Positions 32,380 to 43,439 of a DNA stretch of 64,000 nt are shown here, in pieces. The notes beneath the pieces are model-generated. The model was not told the DNA's origin, ran no database searches, and saw only the letters and a program-made list of their open reading frames with translations. This DNA is from Oegoconia quadripuncta (Eukaryota; Arthropoda; Insecta; Lepidoptera; Autostichidae): contig OX438748.1 in assembly GCA_949316235.1 (NCBI GenBank), forward strand, positions 35,990,036 to 36,054,035, given 5' to 3'. Every line of letters begins with the position of its first letter. The stretch's first letter is position 1. Both the position numbers and the translations under genes were made by a program.

Positions 32380-33095
32380 TACTGGTGGAGAGTTGGAGAA
32401 AATATACTTTTTCCTTAATTAATCTGTGGGCCAGCAATAGAGTCTCGTAAGGCACATGTTACTTCAGTAGGGGTGTACAGGGTACCACTGTCGATCATCT
32501 CATAGTAGTTACAGTGTGGAATAAGTGTGGAGGCTGGATTGTTTAATCCGTAGCACAATAACACTTGTATAAAAAAGCCATTCTTGACTGCGCTGCAGCG
32601 GCGTGACAAGTACTTTTCGTGGAATATCTGCATAACTTGAATCTCTGCTTGTATCTACACTGCTGTGAGTGGAGTGTGGTTTGATTAGTGCGCAGATGTG
32701 AAAGGTAAATCATAGCGAAGGGAGAATGGGGGGGGGGGGGGTTGATATTAACGGGTGGTTAGTTAAACCGATTCACTGTGAGTTTAAAGTTATAGTGCAG
32801 GAGTTGGATACCGATTTTTCAAATCCTAATGCGTAATTGTAGACGTTTGGAATTTATATTCTCAAAAACGGAGGCATTTCATTTTCTTTAAAGTAGATCT
32901 AAATACTAATACGTTAGAGATTTAGCTTTCATTTAGATGATCGATCATCGCATTTGTGGTCGAAGGAGACCTGATGGCTTTTTTCTGTCAATAAAATTGT
33001 TTAATTTTATTGAATTGAAAAAAAAAACAACTTTAGTAAATAGGTACCGGAAGGAGGACGAATTCTCTTATTAAATGAATTGTATACATACATAA
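32380..33095. other. no supported gene
   Basis: A 72-codon minus ORF (32415-32633) is unrecognised. 32729-32742 is a G homopolymer run. No shared repeat was seen. Confidence 0.4.
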
Positions 33096-33099
33096 TATC

Positions 33100-33290
33100 A
33101 CGACCTTTATTCCAAACGGGGTGGACATAAATATTCCATATTAAAAGTTTAATGCTAGAAACAATATCCACGATTCCCTTTCGAAATATACAGAATTGCA
33201 CACGTGACAGGGGGTGAACTTATCGCCGGTGAATCGTACAAGTTTACAGACTATCCACGGGAAGTGACGGATTGGTTTAGTTCTTTTAAG
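33100..33290 (-). repeat. repeat family C copy
   Basis: cacgacctttattccaaacg, aaacaatatccacgattccc, acagaattgcacacgtgaca, tgacggattggtttagt: complement of the family, diverged. Confidence 0.65.
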
Positions 33291-34038
33291 GTAATACTTT
33301 TAATTGTAATAAATAATACTATACGTATCATAAAATACTATTTTAACTTCAAAATTTAGCGTTAAAATAAACTTCTCTGTGTACTATGACCATCAAGAAT
33401 AAAAACAGTGTATTTTTTTTTATTGGTCCATTTGGACAGGTGAAGGGCCCATACTGCCAATTATTTTTATCTGCGAGGGAGGAAAGCTAGAACAAAACAT
33501 TAAAGGTAGAACTACATTAGGTCGACACACCCGGCTGAAACGTCTCACAACCACGCATAGCTTGGATCATATGAGCTCTACACAACTCGTCGCCACATAA
33601 AATGCATCCATATCGATGTAGGTGGCCGACGTGGGTTTAATATATCTCGATTAAAACTCGTGTGTACACCCGGCCTATACTCCGCTCCACAACTCAAAAC
33701 GCACAACAGTGCGAGTGGTCGCTCCAATTAGCGCCAGATTGCCGCGAGCACGGGACCCGCGCATTACCGCGCCGTGGACTAATGGACCCTAATTGATGAG
33801 ACATAACTCTCAACCAACCTCCACAAATTAAAATTATTTTTCTAGAATATAGGTACACAATTGGAATGATATGTGTGTGAAAGGGGTGAGTACGGAGATG
33901 ACGGCTGATAGAGAGTGGAAGAGGATGACATGTCGTGCCGACACTTTTTCAATATTAAAAATAGAGCCCATAACATTCCGCCTTTTGAACATGCAACATT
34001 TGACAACTCTATTATTTAATTATAATTATCGGCTATTA
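33291..34038. other. mostly unassigned; small LINE tail and AT/GC mosaic
   Basis: 33866-33945 (+) encodes a piece like GVSTEMTADREWKR, a tail seen also at 46480-46605. 33690-33800 is unusually GC-rich with flanking homeodomain-type cores (caattagc, ctaattgatg), possibly a conserved noncoding element. No exon is supported. Confidence 0.35.
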
Positions 34039-34234
34039 AGCTATTATACAATCTCAGTGCGCGTTGACCTGTCAACGAGACCGGACGTTGCTTACGCGTG
34101 CTAGTAAACTATATTTTCACAAGTGTTATTCCTACCCTCATTGTGTAAAGTGCCTAATGATGGAATCGGACTTTTGTTTCAATAGTAAGTAATAATATCG
34201 CATATTTCTAAACGTTTCTGACTACAGGAACAAA

Positions 34235-35380
34235 ATGAACTCCCAAACGTCAATTAATAGCCCTAGTTATGCTACTGTGACACAAAACACCATGTTCCCA
34301 AAAAAGGACCAAGCAATTGTCATCGATGCATTAGAAAACGTACAAATTAAAGAGTATGCTCAAGCTTTAGGAAGAATAATCGATCCATCCCAAATCCGCT
34401 TTTTGTCAAGAATATCAAACAATAGAATTTGTATCTACGTGTCTTCAAAGTTAATCGCTGACGAGATCATTGACAATAAAAAATATGTCACAATTCAAAA
34501 TCAAAGACTACCCATCCGACCGCTGATCAGCAGAAACAAACGTATTATCATATCTAACGTATGCCCCATTATACCGCACATCGAAATAGAAAAGAAACTG
34601 CAAGAAATGCAAATCACGCCAATGTCACCCATCTCTTTCCTACGTGCTGGTCTCAATGAAACGGGCTTCAACCACATTCTAAGCTTCCGACGACAAGTTT
34701 ACGTAACTCCTGAGGATTTCACCCGACTTCCAGAAAAAATATCTATTGACTTTGAAGAAACGAATTACTGGATTTACTTTTCATCAGATACAATGACTTG
34801 TTTCATATGCAAAAAAGACGGTCACGTAGCCTCTAAATGCCCAGATAACATCAACGACGTGAATGCTTTCAACAACCAAAAAACTCACGATACTACGGAG
34901 ACACAACATTTCAAGCGTCCGCATCCACCCACTGAACCTTCGACTTCTACTGATTTCATGGAGTCCGAAACAACAAAAGAAGACAGTATACCTATCGACG
35001 AAAACAGTGATGAGGACTTTGATAACTTGTCCCAGTCCAGTTCAGACGAAGTTTACATATCTAAGAGTGGAAAGAAACTCAAGAGAACACATAATGACCT
35101 GGATTCAATTAATTGGGACCACTTGGAAAACCTTATATCGAACTCCTGTAAATCATACCCATTATCTGGAAAACAAGTTAAAGAATATCTCTCTCATACA
35201 TATGGAGTTAAGAATATATCTGACATCACTTACAGTTACACAGAGGAAATTGATGCCTTGATTGAAATGTTTACTGACTTGATACCTAACTTCTCACGTC
35301 GTAGTGTTAAGAACAGACTCTCACGTATCGTAAGTAAACTCAAACTCTTATCTCGCAAAGGAAAACCACATAACAAATAA
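34235..35380 (+). CDS. LINE-3 ORF1 (Gag-like nucleic-acid-binding protein)
   Basis: 381 aa, ATG at 34235. Residues about 100-185 form a compact basic region (KRIIISNVCPIIP, EIEKKLQEMQI, SFRRQVYVTPEDF) like the fold preceding zinc knuckles in I-element ORF1. One CCHC knuckle follows (CFICKKDGHVASKC, about 190-203). The acidic middle (EDSIPIDENSDEDFDN) and basic tail (LSRKGKPHNK) are low-complexity. I-group ORF1 proteins often carry several knuckles; only one is visible here. It should package element RNA. ORF2 begins 53 nt downstream. Confidence 0.85.
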   Translation: MNSQTSINSPSYATVTQNTMFPKKDQAIVIDALENVQIKEYAQALGRIIDPSQIRFLSRISNNRICIYVSSKLIADEIIDNKKYVTIQNQRLPIRPLISRNKRIIISNVCPIIPHIEIEKKLQEMQITPMSPISFLRAGLNETGFNHILSFRRQVYVTPEDFTRLPEKISIDFEETNYWIYFSSDTMTCFICKKDGHVASKCPDNINDVNAFNNQKTHDTTETQHFKRPHPPTEPSTSTDFMESETTKEDSIPIDENSDEDFDNLSQSSSDEVYISKSGKKLKRTHNDLDSINWDHLENLISNSCKSYPLSGKQVKEYLSHTYGVKNISDITYSYTEEIDALIEMFTDLIPNFSRRSVKNRLSRIVSKLKLLSRKGKPHNK

Positions 35381-35433
35381 GTAAGTTACTTCTAGGTACT
35401 TAAGCTATTTCTTATTATTTTATTTTTATTTTT

Positions 35434-38400
35434 TTGTACGTTTTAATGGACTTGTCTATAAGTTTCAGGCTTAATATTATACAATGGAACTGTCAAAGCC
35501 TAATACCTAAATTAAGTGAACTAGATTCATATCTACATAATGAAAAAGTACACATATGCATTCTTTCTGAAACTTGGTTGGAATGCGAAAATCAAATTAT
35601 TTTATCAGGTTACTCTGTCTTTAGAAAGGATCGAGCTGATGGATATGGGGGTTTGGCTATCCTGGTCCACCAATCTATAAATTGTATCCTCAAAACTCTT
35701 CCAAGAAATTGTGATAATATTGACGTTTTGTGCCTTGAAGTCCTTAATAGCAATAAACTTCAACATATCATAGGTGTCTATTCTCCCTCAAATGTTACAG
35801 TAAGTGTTAGGGACTATCAGGAGCTTTTCAATCATTTCTCTGAGAAAACTCTAATAGTCGGAGACTTTAATGCTCATCACACGGCTTGGTCATACACAAC
35901 TGACACACGGGGTAGACATGTATCAGACACTAGCATAGAATATAATTACGTCTTTCTTAACAATGGAGACTTTACCCGTTGCGCTAAGCTTAATGATAGA
36001 ATAGTATGCACATCCCCTGATATCTCTTTTTGTAGTGCTGATCTTGCACTAGACTTTGATTGGAACATCACTAACGAATCTTTTGGCAGTGATCACCTTA
36101 TTATTTCTATTAAAACGTTAGACAGTACTCAAAATAACCCGGAATTCAAAAGAAACATCAAAAAGGCCAACTGGGTGGAGTATAAACATCACATAAAATC
36201 TGCATGTGAGGGATTATATTTGGGAGATGTACAAAGTAACTACGATAAACTCATAGAGATAATTGAAGAAAGTGCCAGTAAAAACATTCCTAATATTAAA
36301 ATCAGTCTCAACCCTAACAAGTTCAAGCCAAAACCTTGGTGGAATACTGATTTATCGAGAGCCATAGCAGAGAGAAGACTATCTCTTAAGCAATTTAGGA
36401 AATCACGCACGGTTGAAAATTACTTAATTTATAGAGAAAAAATAATTACTGCTCGAAAATTAATTAAACTTGCAAAAAGGAATTCCTGGCAACAGTTTTG
36501 TGACAGTATAGACTGCAATATGCCCAGTAGTGAGGTTTGGAGGAAACTCAGATGGCTTAAGGGTTACCGTAGTCCTAAAGTCTACTTATCGGAAAGCGCC
36601 GCAGTTTCCTTTGTAACTGAACTCACTCCTGATAGTGTTTCCTTGCAGTCCTTAGATTTTAATTTTAATGGCTCCAACCCACATTACTTTACACTTTCAG
36701 AACTAAATTTGATTCTTAAAAGACTAGATACTTCAGCTGGTTTAGATACTATTACTTATTCTATGATTAGCCATTTACCGGATAATGCGAAAGAATATCT
36801 CTTACATATATTTAACAATATTTATAAAAAAGGTGAGATACCAGAACAGTGGCGTAGGATCAAACTTATTGCCATACCAAAAAGAAATACTGGTACTCTT
36901 AAGTATCGTCCTATCTCACTTATCAACTGCCTCTGTAAAACCTTTAATTTAATGATAGCTCGTCGCCTTGAGCATCATTTCGAAAGTAACAAATTATTTA
37001 ATGATAGTACTTTGGGTTTCCGTCGTGGTCTTTCATGTCAAGACAATCTTAGTAGGTTTACTGTAGACACAGAAACAGCGTTTATCAACAAAGAATACGT
37101 TTTATGCGCTTACGCAGACATAAGTGACGCTTATAACAATGTGGCAATTGAACCTCTTATAACATCTTTAGTTGAATTCGATGTGGATCCTCTTCTCTGC
37201 AAATATATTAGAGAATTTTTAAAAGAAAGAATTTTGATATATAGATTACGGAATGGTAGGGAAATAATAAGAATAAGCAGACAGGGTTTAGCTCAAGGTG
37301 ACCCAATGTCACCTATATTATTCAATATAGTTACAATTAAGTTATGCAACACACTCGTTAAGACAGTTAAGGTCTCACAATATGCCGACGATTTCGCTTT
37401 GTATTGTGTTAATCAAAGTATTGATTTTTGTGCTACTATCATTCAATCAAGTCTTAACATTTTTAAATCAATGTTAGAGGAAATTGGATTAGAAATATCT
37501 CTCTCAAAAACTAAACTTTGCATTTTTACCAGAAAATACAAAGTTCCTTCTATTAGTATACGAATAAAAAACACTGAAATTGAGGTTATAAATTGTACAA
37601 AGTTTCTGGGTGTTTGGGTGGACAGTCGCCTGAATTGGACTCGACATGTTTTAGAAACTGCACAAAAATCTATTGCATACGTTAATATCCTTAGTTCCAT
37701 TAGTAGTTCAAAGTGGGGTGTCCATCCAACTCATTTAAGAAGACTATATTTAGCACTGGTGCGATCTAGACTTGATTATGGATGTATAATTTACGGCAAC
37801 GCCAACTCTAGGCTCCTCCAGAGATTGGACGTAATTCAAAACAAATGTCTTCGCCTTTGTGGAAGTTTTATTCGAGACACCCCAATTTACGCCATGGAAA
37901 GCGAACTCTGTATTCCACCCTTAAACTTTCGAAGAATCTACCTTAGTGACAAATACTTCCTGAAACTCTCTTCCAGAACATCCGACTATTTGAGAAAACA
38001 ATTAGAAGTATTAGATAACACATTAAATTCGGGCGTAAGCTATTGGCATAAAAACCAACTACCACTTTTGCTTGAAAGTTTCAGAAAGTACTCCAACCTA
38101 CCTATGTCAAAATATGAGATTTTGCCCCAATTTTCGCTTTCCTATGATATTAAAACACTCCCCTGGGATAAAATTATAATGCTCAGAGTGAACACTATTA
38201 ACGAACCTAAAGCTCAACTATCCATTCATGATCTTAAGCAACGTAGCAAAGATATGATAGACGTGCAGTACTCAGATCACATTCCAATTTACACCGACGG
38301 GTCCAAAACAAGACACGGTTCTAGTTTCGCGTTTTACGATGAAGCTGCGGATTTTGGGGCTAAATTTCTTATTGAAAATCCATGTATACCCATAATGGGA

Positions 38401-39180
38401 GTGGAACTGACAGCAATTAATGAAGCAGTACTTTACATAGAGTCGACGCCATATCATAAAACTGTAATTTTTACAGACTCGAAGAGCAGTCTACAACATT
38501 TGTTGGGAAGTGCTAAGGGCGGTAGTGTCGGTAGATACGAAGCTTACCTCATTATTAAATGTATCCATAGACTGATACGTAACGGGGTTGAAGTTCGTTT
38601 ACAATGGATTCCTTCACACGTGGGCATAAGGGGTAACGAGATAGCAGACTCACTGGCATCCGAGGCTCTACGGAACGGTATACCTTTCGACATGGTACCG
38701 CACTATACCGACCATCTCCCAAAAGTGAAAACCGATAATTACATTAAATTCAAATCCTATTTCAATGAGTGCTCTCAAAACAAGGGCATCTGGTACAGGA
38801 CCATTGTTGACGAACCTCCACGCGTACCTTGGTTTGTCTCACGAAACTTCAATAGAAAAGAATTAGTTATTTGTTTCCGAACCCGAACTTACCACATTCC
38901 ACTCAACAAATTTAACTTCATTATGAAAAAAAGAGACGATCCAAACTGTACCCGATGCGAGAGAGAGGAGGACCTCCTCCATTTAGTTCTCGAGTGTAAA
39001 ATCAACGAACAACAGAGGTTGGATCTCTTAAAAGAAACTCGGTGCTCTGCGGGGGATCTCCTCTTCTTTTTCCATCAAATTTTAAGCTCAGGGTTCACTA
39101 TCAAATATAGTGATAGAATTTTAAGTTTCATCATACAGTCACTGAATCTTAGATTTGAACATTATAAAAATAGTCTTTAA
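35434..39180 (+). CDS. LINE-3 ORF2 polyprotein: AP endonuclease, reverse transcriptase, RNase H
   Basis: 1248 aa, uninterrupted. The endonuclease (about 12-225) shows IIQWNCQSL, LSETWLE, VGDFNAHHTAW and GSDHLIISI. The reverse transcriptase (about 430-720) shows YRPISLINCLCKTF, LGFRRGLSCQDN, ADISDAYNNV, LAQGDPMSPILF and catalytic YADD at 650-653. RNase H (about 948-1075) shows IYTDGSK, GVELTAINEA, FTDSKSS and WIPSHVGIRGNEIADS, supplying the D-E-D-D residues. A C-terminal CTRCEREEDLLHLVLEC (about 1172) is a Cys-His motif found at the end of I/R1 proteins. The alternative ATG at codon 5 (MDLSI) is equally possible. All catalytic motifs look intact, so the enzyme may be functional. Confidence 0.92.
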   Translation: MYVLMDLSISFRLNIIQWNCQSLIPKLSELDSYLHNEKVHICILSETWLECENQIILSGYSVFRKDRADGYGGLAILVHQSINCILKTLPRNCDNIDVLCLEVLNSNKLQHIIGVYSPSNVTVSVRDYQELFNHFSEKTLIVGDFNAHHTAWSYTTDTRGRHVSDTSIEYNYVFLNNGDFTRCAKLNDRIVCTSPDISFCSADLALDFDWNITNESFGSDHLIISIKTLDSTQNNPEFKRNIKKANWVEYKHHIKSACEGLYLGDVQSNYDKLIEIIEESASKNIPNIKISLNPNKFKPKPWWNTDLSRAIAERRLSLKQFRKSRTVENYLIYREKIITARKLIKLAKRNSWQQFCDSIDCNMPSSEVWRKLRWLKGYRSPKVYLSESAAVSFVTELTPDSVSLQSLDFNFNGSNPHYFTLSELNLILKRLDTSAGLDTITYSMISHLPDNAKEYLLHIFNNIYKKGEIPEQWRRIKLIAIPKRNTGTLKYRPISLINCLCKTFNLMIARRLEHHFESNKLFNDSTLGFRRGLSCQDNLSRFTVDTETAFINKEYVLCAYADISDAYNNVAIEPLITSLVEFDVDPLLCKYIREFLKERILIYRLRNGREIIRISRQGLAQGDPMSPILFNIVTIKLCNTLVKTVKVSQYADDFALYCVNQSIDFCATIIQSSLNIFKSMLEEIGLEISLSKTKLCIFTRKYKVPSISIRIKNTEIEVINCTKFLGVWVDSRLNWTRHVLETAQKSIAYVNILSSISSSKWGVHPTHLRRLYLALVRSRLDYGCIIYGNANSRLLQRLDVIQNKCLRLCGSFIRDTPIYAMESELCIPPLNFRRIYLSDKYFLKLSSRTSDYLRKQLEVLDNTLNSGVSYWHKNQLPLLLESFRKYSNLPMSKYEILPQFSLSYDIKTLPWDKIIMLRVNTINEPKAQLSIHDLKQRSKDMIDVQYSDHIPIYTDGSKTRHGSSFAFYDEAADFGAKFLIENPCIPIMGVELTAINEAVLYIESTPYHKTVIFTDSKSSLQHLLGSAKGGSVGRYEAYLIIKCIHRLIRNGVEVRLQWIPSHVGIRGNEIADSLASEALRNGIPFDMVPHYTDHLPKVKTDNYIKFKSYFNECSQNKGIWYRTIVDEPPRVPWFVSRNFNRKELVICFRTRTYHIPLNKFNFIMKKRDDPNCTRCEREEDLLHLVLECKINEQQRLDLLKETRCSAGDLLFFFHQILSSGFTIKYSDRILSFIIQSLNLRFEHYKNSL

Positions 39181-39364
39181 GCAGTCATCCCAAGTTTAGA
39201 TTAGATAAGAATGACATTATAATGTTTTTTTTTGTTTGTTTTAAAGTCACACCTAAAGTTTAAGTAACATTGTTTTTAATTTTAAGCCGGCTTAATCATA
39301 TGATGTATGGCTTATAAAATAAATAAGATTAAAAAAAAAAAAAAAAAAAAAGCTATTATACAAT

Positions 39365-39640
39365 TTTAAATGTGCCATAAACCACTTGCAAGGAAAGTTA
39401 AAAAAACAGTCAACACTTCAAAATTAATGTCAAAATTAGATTCAGTATAAATCAAAAAAAAGAAACTTTACAAACTTTACTTTGTATTTTAGATATAGGT
39501 AGATTGAAACTAAATTCAAGTAAAAACAATGTCAGAAATGTACATAAATACAATACAATATAAATACACTTTATTGCACAACAGAAAAGAAAATTACTGA
39601 GATACGTCCGGACAAAGATTGGACAAGCACACGCACACGC

Positions 39641-39682
<42 letters not shown>

Positions 39683-41755
39683 CACATACTTCAAAAACTG
39701 GTCTCTGGTTAGGTACCTCGTAAGAAAACTCAGGCATTTAAATTGTGGAGAGAACACCACGCACCGTCAAGCGAAGCGTGTAATAATGGTCACAGGAATG
39801 ACCGCTTCATGTAATCGAATCTACCAATCTTTAAAAATGATTTCATAACTTAAATTACTTACCTACAAAAAACTTGACTTCTGTGCGATAAAAGTGAAAA
39901 ATGATATATACCTACACTAAAGAGAAAAAAGTGTAGTAAAAATGCATAACCCTTCATTTTAGCTACGCCGCAGTCGGATGAAAAATAGAATACTGTCACT
40001 ATTCGTTCAACACCCAGCGCCATCTATAAACAAAGAGTCTTCGTCTTCTCCCCACTTGTGCAGTACCGTCGTGATCTGGTTCCGCTACTCGGCACCGGGG
40101 CGCCAGTGTCATTTGATATTTTAATTACACGCGGCATTGGGGAGCGGGACACGGAGGTTTGGGGGGCGGCGGACGCGACACACAATTTGCAAGTGAAAGC
40201 GTCTGAAAAAACCCTAAAACACCCGACACACAGCCCTTTGGCACTGTGCTGCGAACAGCGATGTGGATGGAGCCGACTGAGATAATAAATATTATAGAGT
40301 TGAAGCAAACTGTTAATGTAAGAATTTCACTTGGTATTACACAATTTTCAAATCAACACACGTCCGATCAAGAGCCGACATCAGTTGGAGGGAGGCTTAT
40401 GACGTATGGGCACGCTGGTCGGGCGGGTTGGTGATCGCAGGTGTAAGAGAGTGTACCGTAGGCATAGACGCTGCTCTCCATCATTGTCAATGCTGATATG
40501 TTCACGGTCCCTTAAGCACTATACAATGCCTACGGCCAGAGAGAGTTGGTCCTATTCTCCTCTGCCGGGAAGAACATGGCTTCTAAATTATAAATGTAAT
40601 TTTATTTTAATTTATGATTGACAACATTTTTGATAAATACGTACATGTGTGGTCTTGAGCTGTTAGTGTAAGTAGAAAACAATAAATAATAACAAAAAAA
40701 GTATTGAAGTTCTATTAATTATTCTGTGGTATTGAGGACACTGTGAAAACATAAATGTTATAAATTATAAAGCTCTTAAACTTGTCTATACATAGATTAA
40801 TCGCGAAGTTATATGCATTTTTCTCGATTGTTAATATTTATCATTGTGACACCTTACAATTAGAAATTATTGGCAATGTTACGATCTGGAAAGAAATGAA
40901 TGAATTAAGAATATTGAAATGTATCAAAAAAGCACATTTCGGCGACAGCACGCGGTGTCATAATGACCGCCGCCCGCTTAGAACCAGTATTGCCACACTT
41001 TTTCAATCAACAAGCAGAACGGATTGCCTACATACCCCTCATTAGAGCTTTTTTTTTAGTATATTTTAAACAAAATTGCTCTGTTTTCGAGAGTGACAAC
41101 ATCAGGGCTTCCAATGTTTTACACTTTCTCCTCCGATTTTATGTCTTTAAAGCATTTTCGTACACTTTGTACTGACTAAAGGGAAGCATACAAAAAGTAG
41201 TGTAGTCGTAACTTCAACTCCACCCCACCGCTGTCTAGCTCGGCTTACCCTGTCGGAGGTGAATGTCGTTAGCTCTCATTTGTTTCTCAGTAATTGCTCG
41301 CGATATGAGTCCCCCGCTCCGCCTCCCCCTCCCCCGCCCCGCCCCGAACGCTTATTGGATTGCCTTATTGGCTCTTTGCCGCTAGAGTTTTATGTAACCA
41401 CCTCATTAAGCTCGCTGCCAACTGGAGGGTAATGAGAATGACTCGAGGAATCGTTTGACAGAGGCGGGCTGTTTGTTTGTGTAATCCGGTGAGACGTTGT
41501 GATTACGTTTTTGGTGTGGGTGTACCAGGAGGTACGTACCGAGTCTGTCTGGTTTATATTTTATGTTTGTAGTTCTAGATGAAAATACTTTTTTTATGAA
41601 AGATTGCAAACGTGTTTAACCACAATCGCACTGCAAAGTGAAGATAAAGTACCAATACGATTCCATCAAATGCCTTTAATGCTCCATCATTAGTATCATG
41701 ATTCGTACTTGTAAATTATAACCAAAAAAAATATTTATTGAAACAGCTTTAATCC
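39365..41755. other. no supported gene; (CA)n microsatellite
   Basis: 39628-39681 is a (CA)n run grading from (CACG) units. 39550-39600 (aatataaatacactttattg) looks like a LINE 3' tail remnant, minus orientation. Short ORFs on both strands at 40024-40308 and 40406-40621 have no motif. 41310-41345 is C-rich. No exon could be supported. Confidence 0.4.
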
Positions 41756-42030
41756 GCCTCCGTGGCTCATTCCCTCATACGTGGTTCGATCCCGGGCGAT
41801 GTACATGCTTAGTCAATTTGGTTGGTGGTAGGGCATTTTAAACTTGTAAAAAACACCGTCTGGCTTGGTAGCACCAAGCATTGTTGTGTTCCGCTTATCA
41901 GAGATAACATAGCCAATCTCCCAAATACGATGGGGTTTCCGGGTCAGTCCGCTTCCACCTTGGGTCTCATCTGTCAATGTGTAATTGAGGTGAAGTGCTA
42001 ACCCGCTTTGCATAAAAAAAACTGATGCAA
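41756..42030 (+). repeat. SINE B copy, near full length
   Basis: The head is cctccgtggctcattccctc, then tggttcgatcccgg (B box). The body is ggtagggcatttt and tggtagcaccaagcattgtt, and the tail is acccgctttgcataaaaaaa. Confidence 0.75.
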
Positions 42031-42094
42031 ACTGATTTGGAAACTACATTACGTATTGAGTAAGTAACATTTTAATGTAACTAATATTATAACA

Positions 42095-42170
42095 TTGGGA
42101 AAGTTTGTTTGTTTGTTAATCACGGCGATCGGGTGAATGGATTTGGATGAAATTGGTACATAGGTAGAAA
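42095..42170 (+). repeat. Helitron-like family 5'/internal fragment
   Basis: gggaaagtttgtttgtttgt, then ggtgaatggatttggatgaa and ttggtacataggtag: a common lepidopteran repeat interior, end missing. Confidence 0.35.
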
Positions 42171-42289
42171 ATAAAAAAAATCAAAAAAAAACATTCTTAA
42201 ACAATTTCGTAATGTCTTATCTTTATTACATAAGTAAAAAATATTTTATTCGATGTTGGATACAAAAGTAACACTTATTAAAAATCAAC

Positions 42290-42505
42290 ATGATATATTT
42301 TAAAACCACATCGCTTCACAAGGTGCTATGGTTAGAGAGAAGAAGCGACAACACAATAAGGTTGAGGCTTCCTAGTAAATGTGAAAATACCTGTGACAGG
42401 AAACCTCGCTCTTCCATAGCAAACATATTTGCGGATGATCTGACTGACGGTGATCGTGAAATATTTTCGTATTCGTTCTTGTGCCAATATTACGAATATC
42501 GTTAA
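42290..42505 (+). other. 71-codon ORF, unassigned
   Basis: ATG-initiated ORF reading LHKVLWLERRSDNTIRLRLP then NIFADDLTDGDREIF. It is followed by aataaataaatt. It may be the tail of an unidentified element ORF; no family was recognised. Confidence 0.2.
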
Positions 42506-42611
42506 TCTTTGTGTGTCTCTTGTCGAATAACTTATAAGTGTTTTAATGTAAAACTGTAAACTTATAATTGTAAATAAATAAATTACGTTTGTTCCTTGGC
42601 TTTTGCAAAAC

Positions 42612-42845
42612 AAATCAAAAATGCTTTAATTTGTACACTTAAAATAGTCAGATTTTACATTTTTAAAGCAACTGCTTGTTCAAAAGTCAAAGAAACTCAA
42701 GAGGTTGCTTTTATAAAAAAAGGGTTTTTATATTACAAAATTATTAATAATTATTTTATATTAGAATATTTCATTATTAATTGTGAAATAGCCTGGTTAT
42801 GCGAACGGGCTGGTTATGTCCATGAATGTTTATCATCTAAATAAT
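42612..42845 (-). mobile_element. LINE-1 family 3' fragment
   Basis: aatcaaaaatgctttaattt, then aagaaactcaagaggttgct, then atgtttatcatctaaataat: the 3' UTR and last codons of the LINE-1 family in minus orientation, of the subfamily also at 46905. Confidence 0.7.
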
Positions 42846-43009
42846 CTGATATTATGATTCCTACTTCAATAGTCATAATAATCGTTGATGCTCCTAAATC
42901 TCGCTTCCAATTGTGGGAAGAGCTCCCATCTCTTTAACACCTGCAGAGAAGCTTATATCGGGTCACAATCTGAGTGGCCCGTAATGAAATCACTCAATAG
43001 ACTGCCGAG

Positions 43010-43187
43010 AGAATATGTCCAAGTGGGGCTACACGGACGCCACACACTGTGGGAGAATATGTCCAAGTGGGGCTACACGGGCGCCACACACTGTGGGAGA
43101 ATATGTCCAAGTGGGGCTACACGGACGCCACACACTGTGGGAGAATATGTCCAAGTGGGGCTACACGGGCGCCACACACTGTGGGAC
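43010..43187 (+). repeat. 44-bp tandem repeat, four copies
   Basis: The unit is gagaatatgtccaagtgggg followed by ctacacggacgccacacact and gtgg. Copies alternate cggac and cgggc at one site. Because 44 is not a multiple of three, the array is read in all three frames, giving several overlapping ORFs that are artefacts. Confidence 0.9.
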
Positions 43188-43344
43188 ATGTTATGCTGCC
43201 CTGCGTGTTCCGACACTTGTACGCCACAGGATCTCTACGATACCACGGGCAATGCTGTGCGTGCGGCCACATTCTGGTCCCCAAGAATTTGATGTATTTG
43301 CCATCGATTCTGTAAGAAAAATAATACTCGTATCTACCTACTTG

Positions 43345-43425
43345 AAGTTTTAATGATTTATGAAAGAACAGAAGGGAATTCCATGTGTTGGCTGTACGCA
43401 TTATGAATGAACAGACAAGCCGCTT
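43345..43425 (-). mobile_element. LINE C-terminal scrap (KAWNSLP family)
   Basis: The minus strand reads HNAYSQHMEFP; in the neighbouring frame RTANTWNSLLFFHKS parallels RTAKAWNSLP of 52360-52575. Frame-damaged. Confidence 0.4.
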
Positions 43426-43439
43426 AGTGCGATAAAGTA

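Larger units (their letters stand above)
34053..39350 (+). mobile_element. full-length, apparently intact I-type LINE (LINE-3) with 14-bp target duplication
   Basis: It is flanked by perfect AGCTATTATACAAT copies at 34039-34052 and 39351-39364. Order: 5' UTR (34053-34234), ORF1 with CCHC knuckle, ORF2 with endonuclease, reverse transcriptase and RNase H, 3' UTR, and a 20-A tail (39331-39350). Both ORFs are uninterrupted. RNase H plus a zinc-knuckle ORF1 place it in the I group. Total 5298 bp. Intact frames and a perfect duplication indicate a recent insertion. Confidence 0.95.

Noticed and set aside
39452..39760. 102-codon ORF with CVCVCV/ACACAC
   Set aside because: Translation of a (CA)n microsatellite.
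43015..43353. Overlapping 88-135 codon ORFs
   Set aside because: Explained by the 44-bp tandem repeat, open in all frames.
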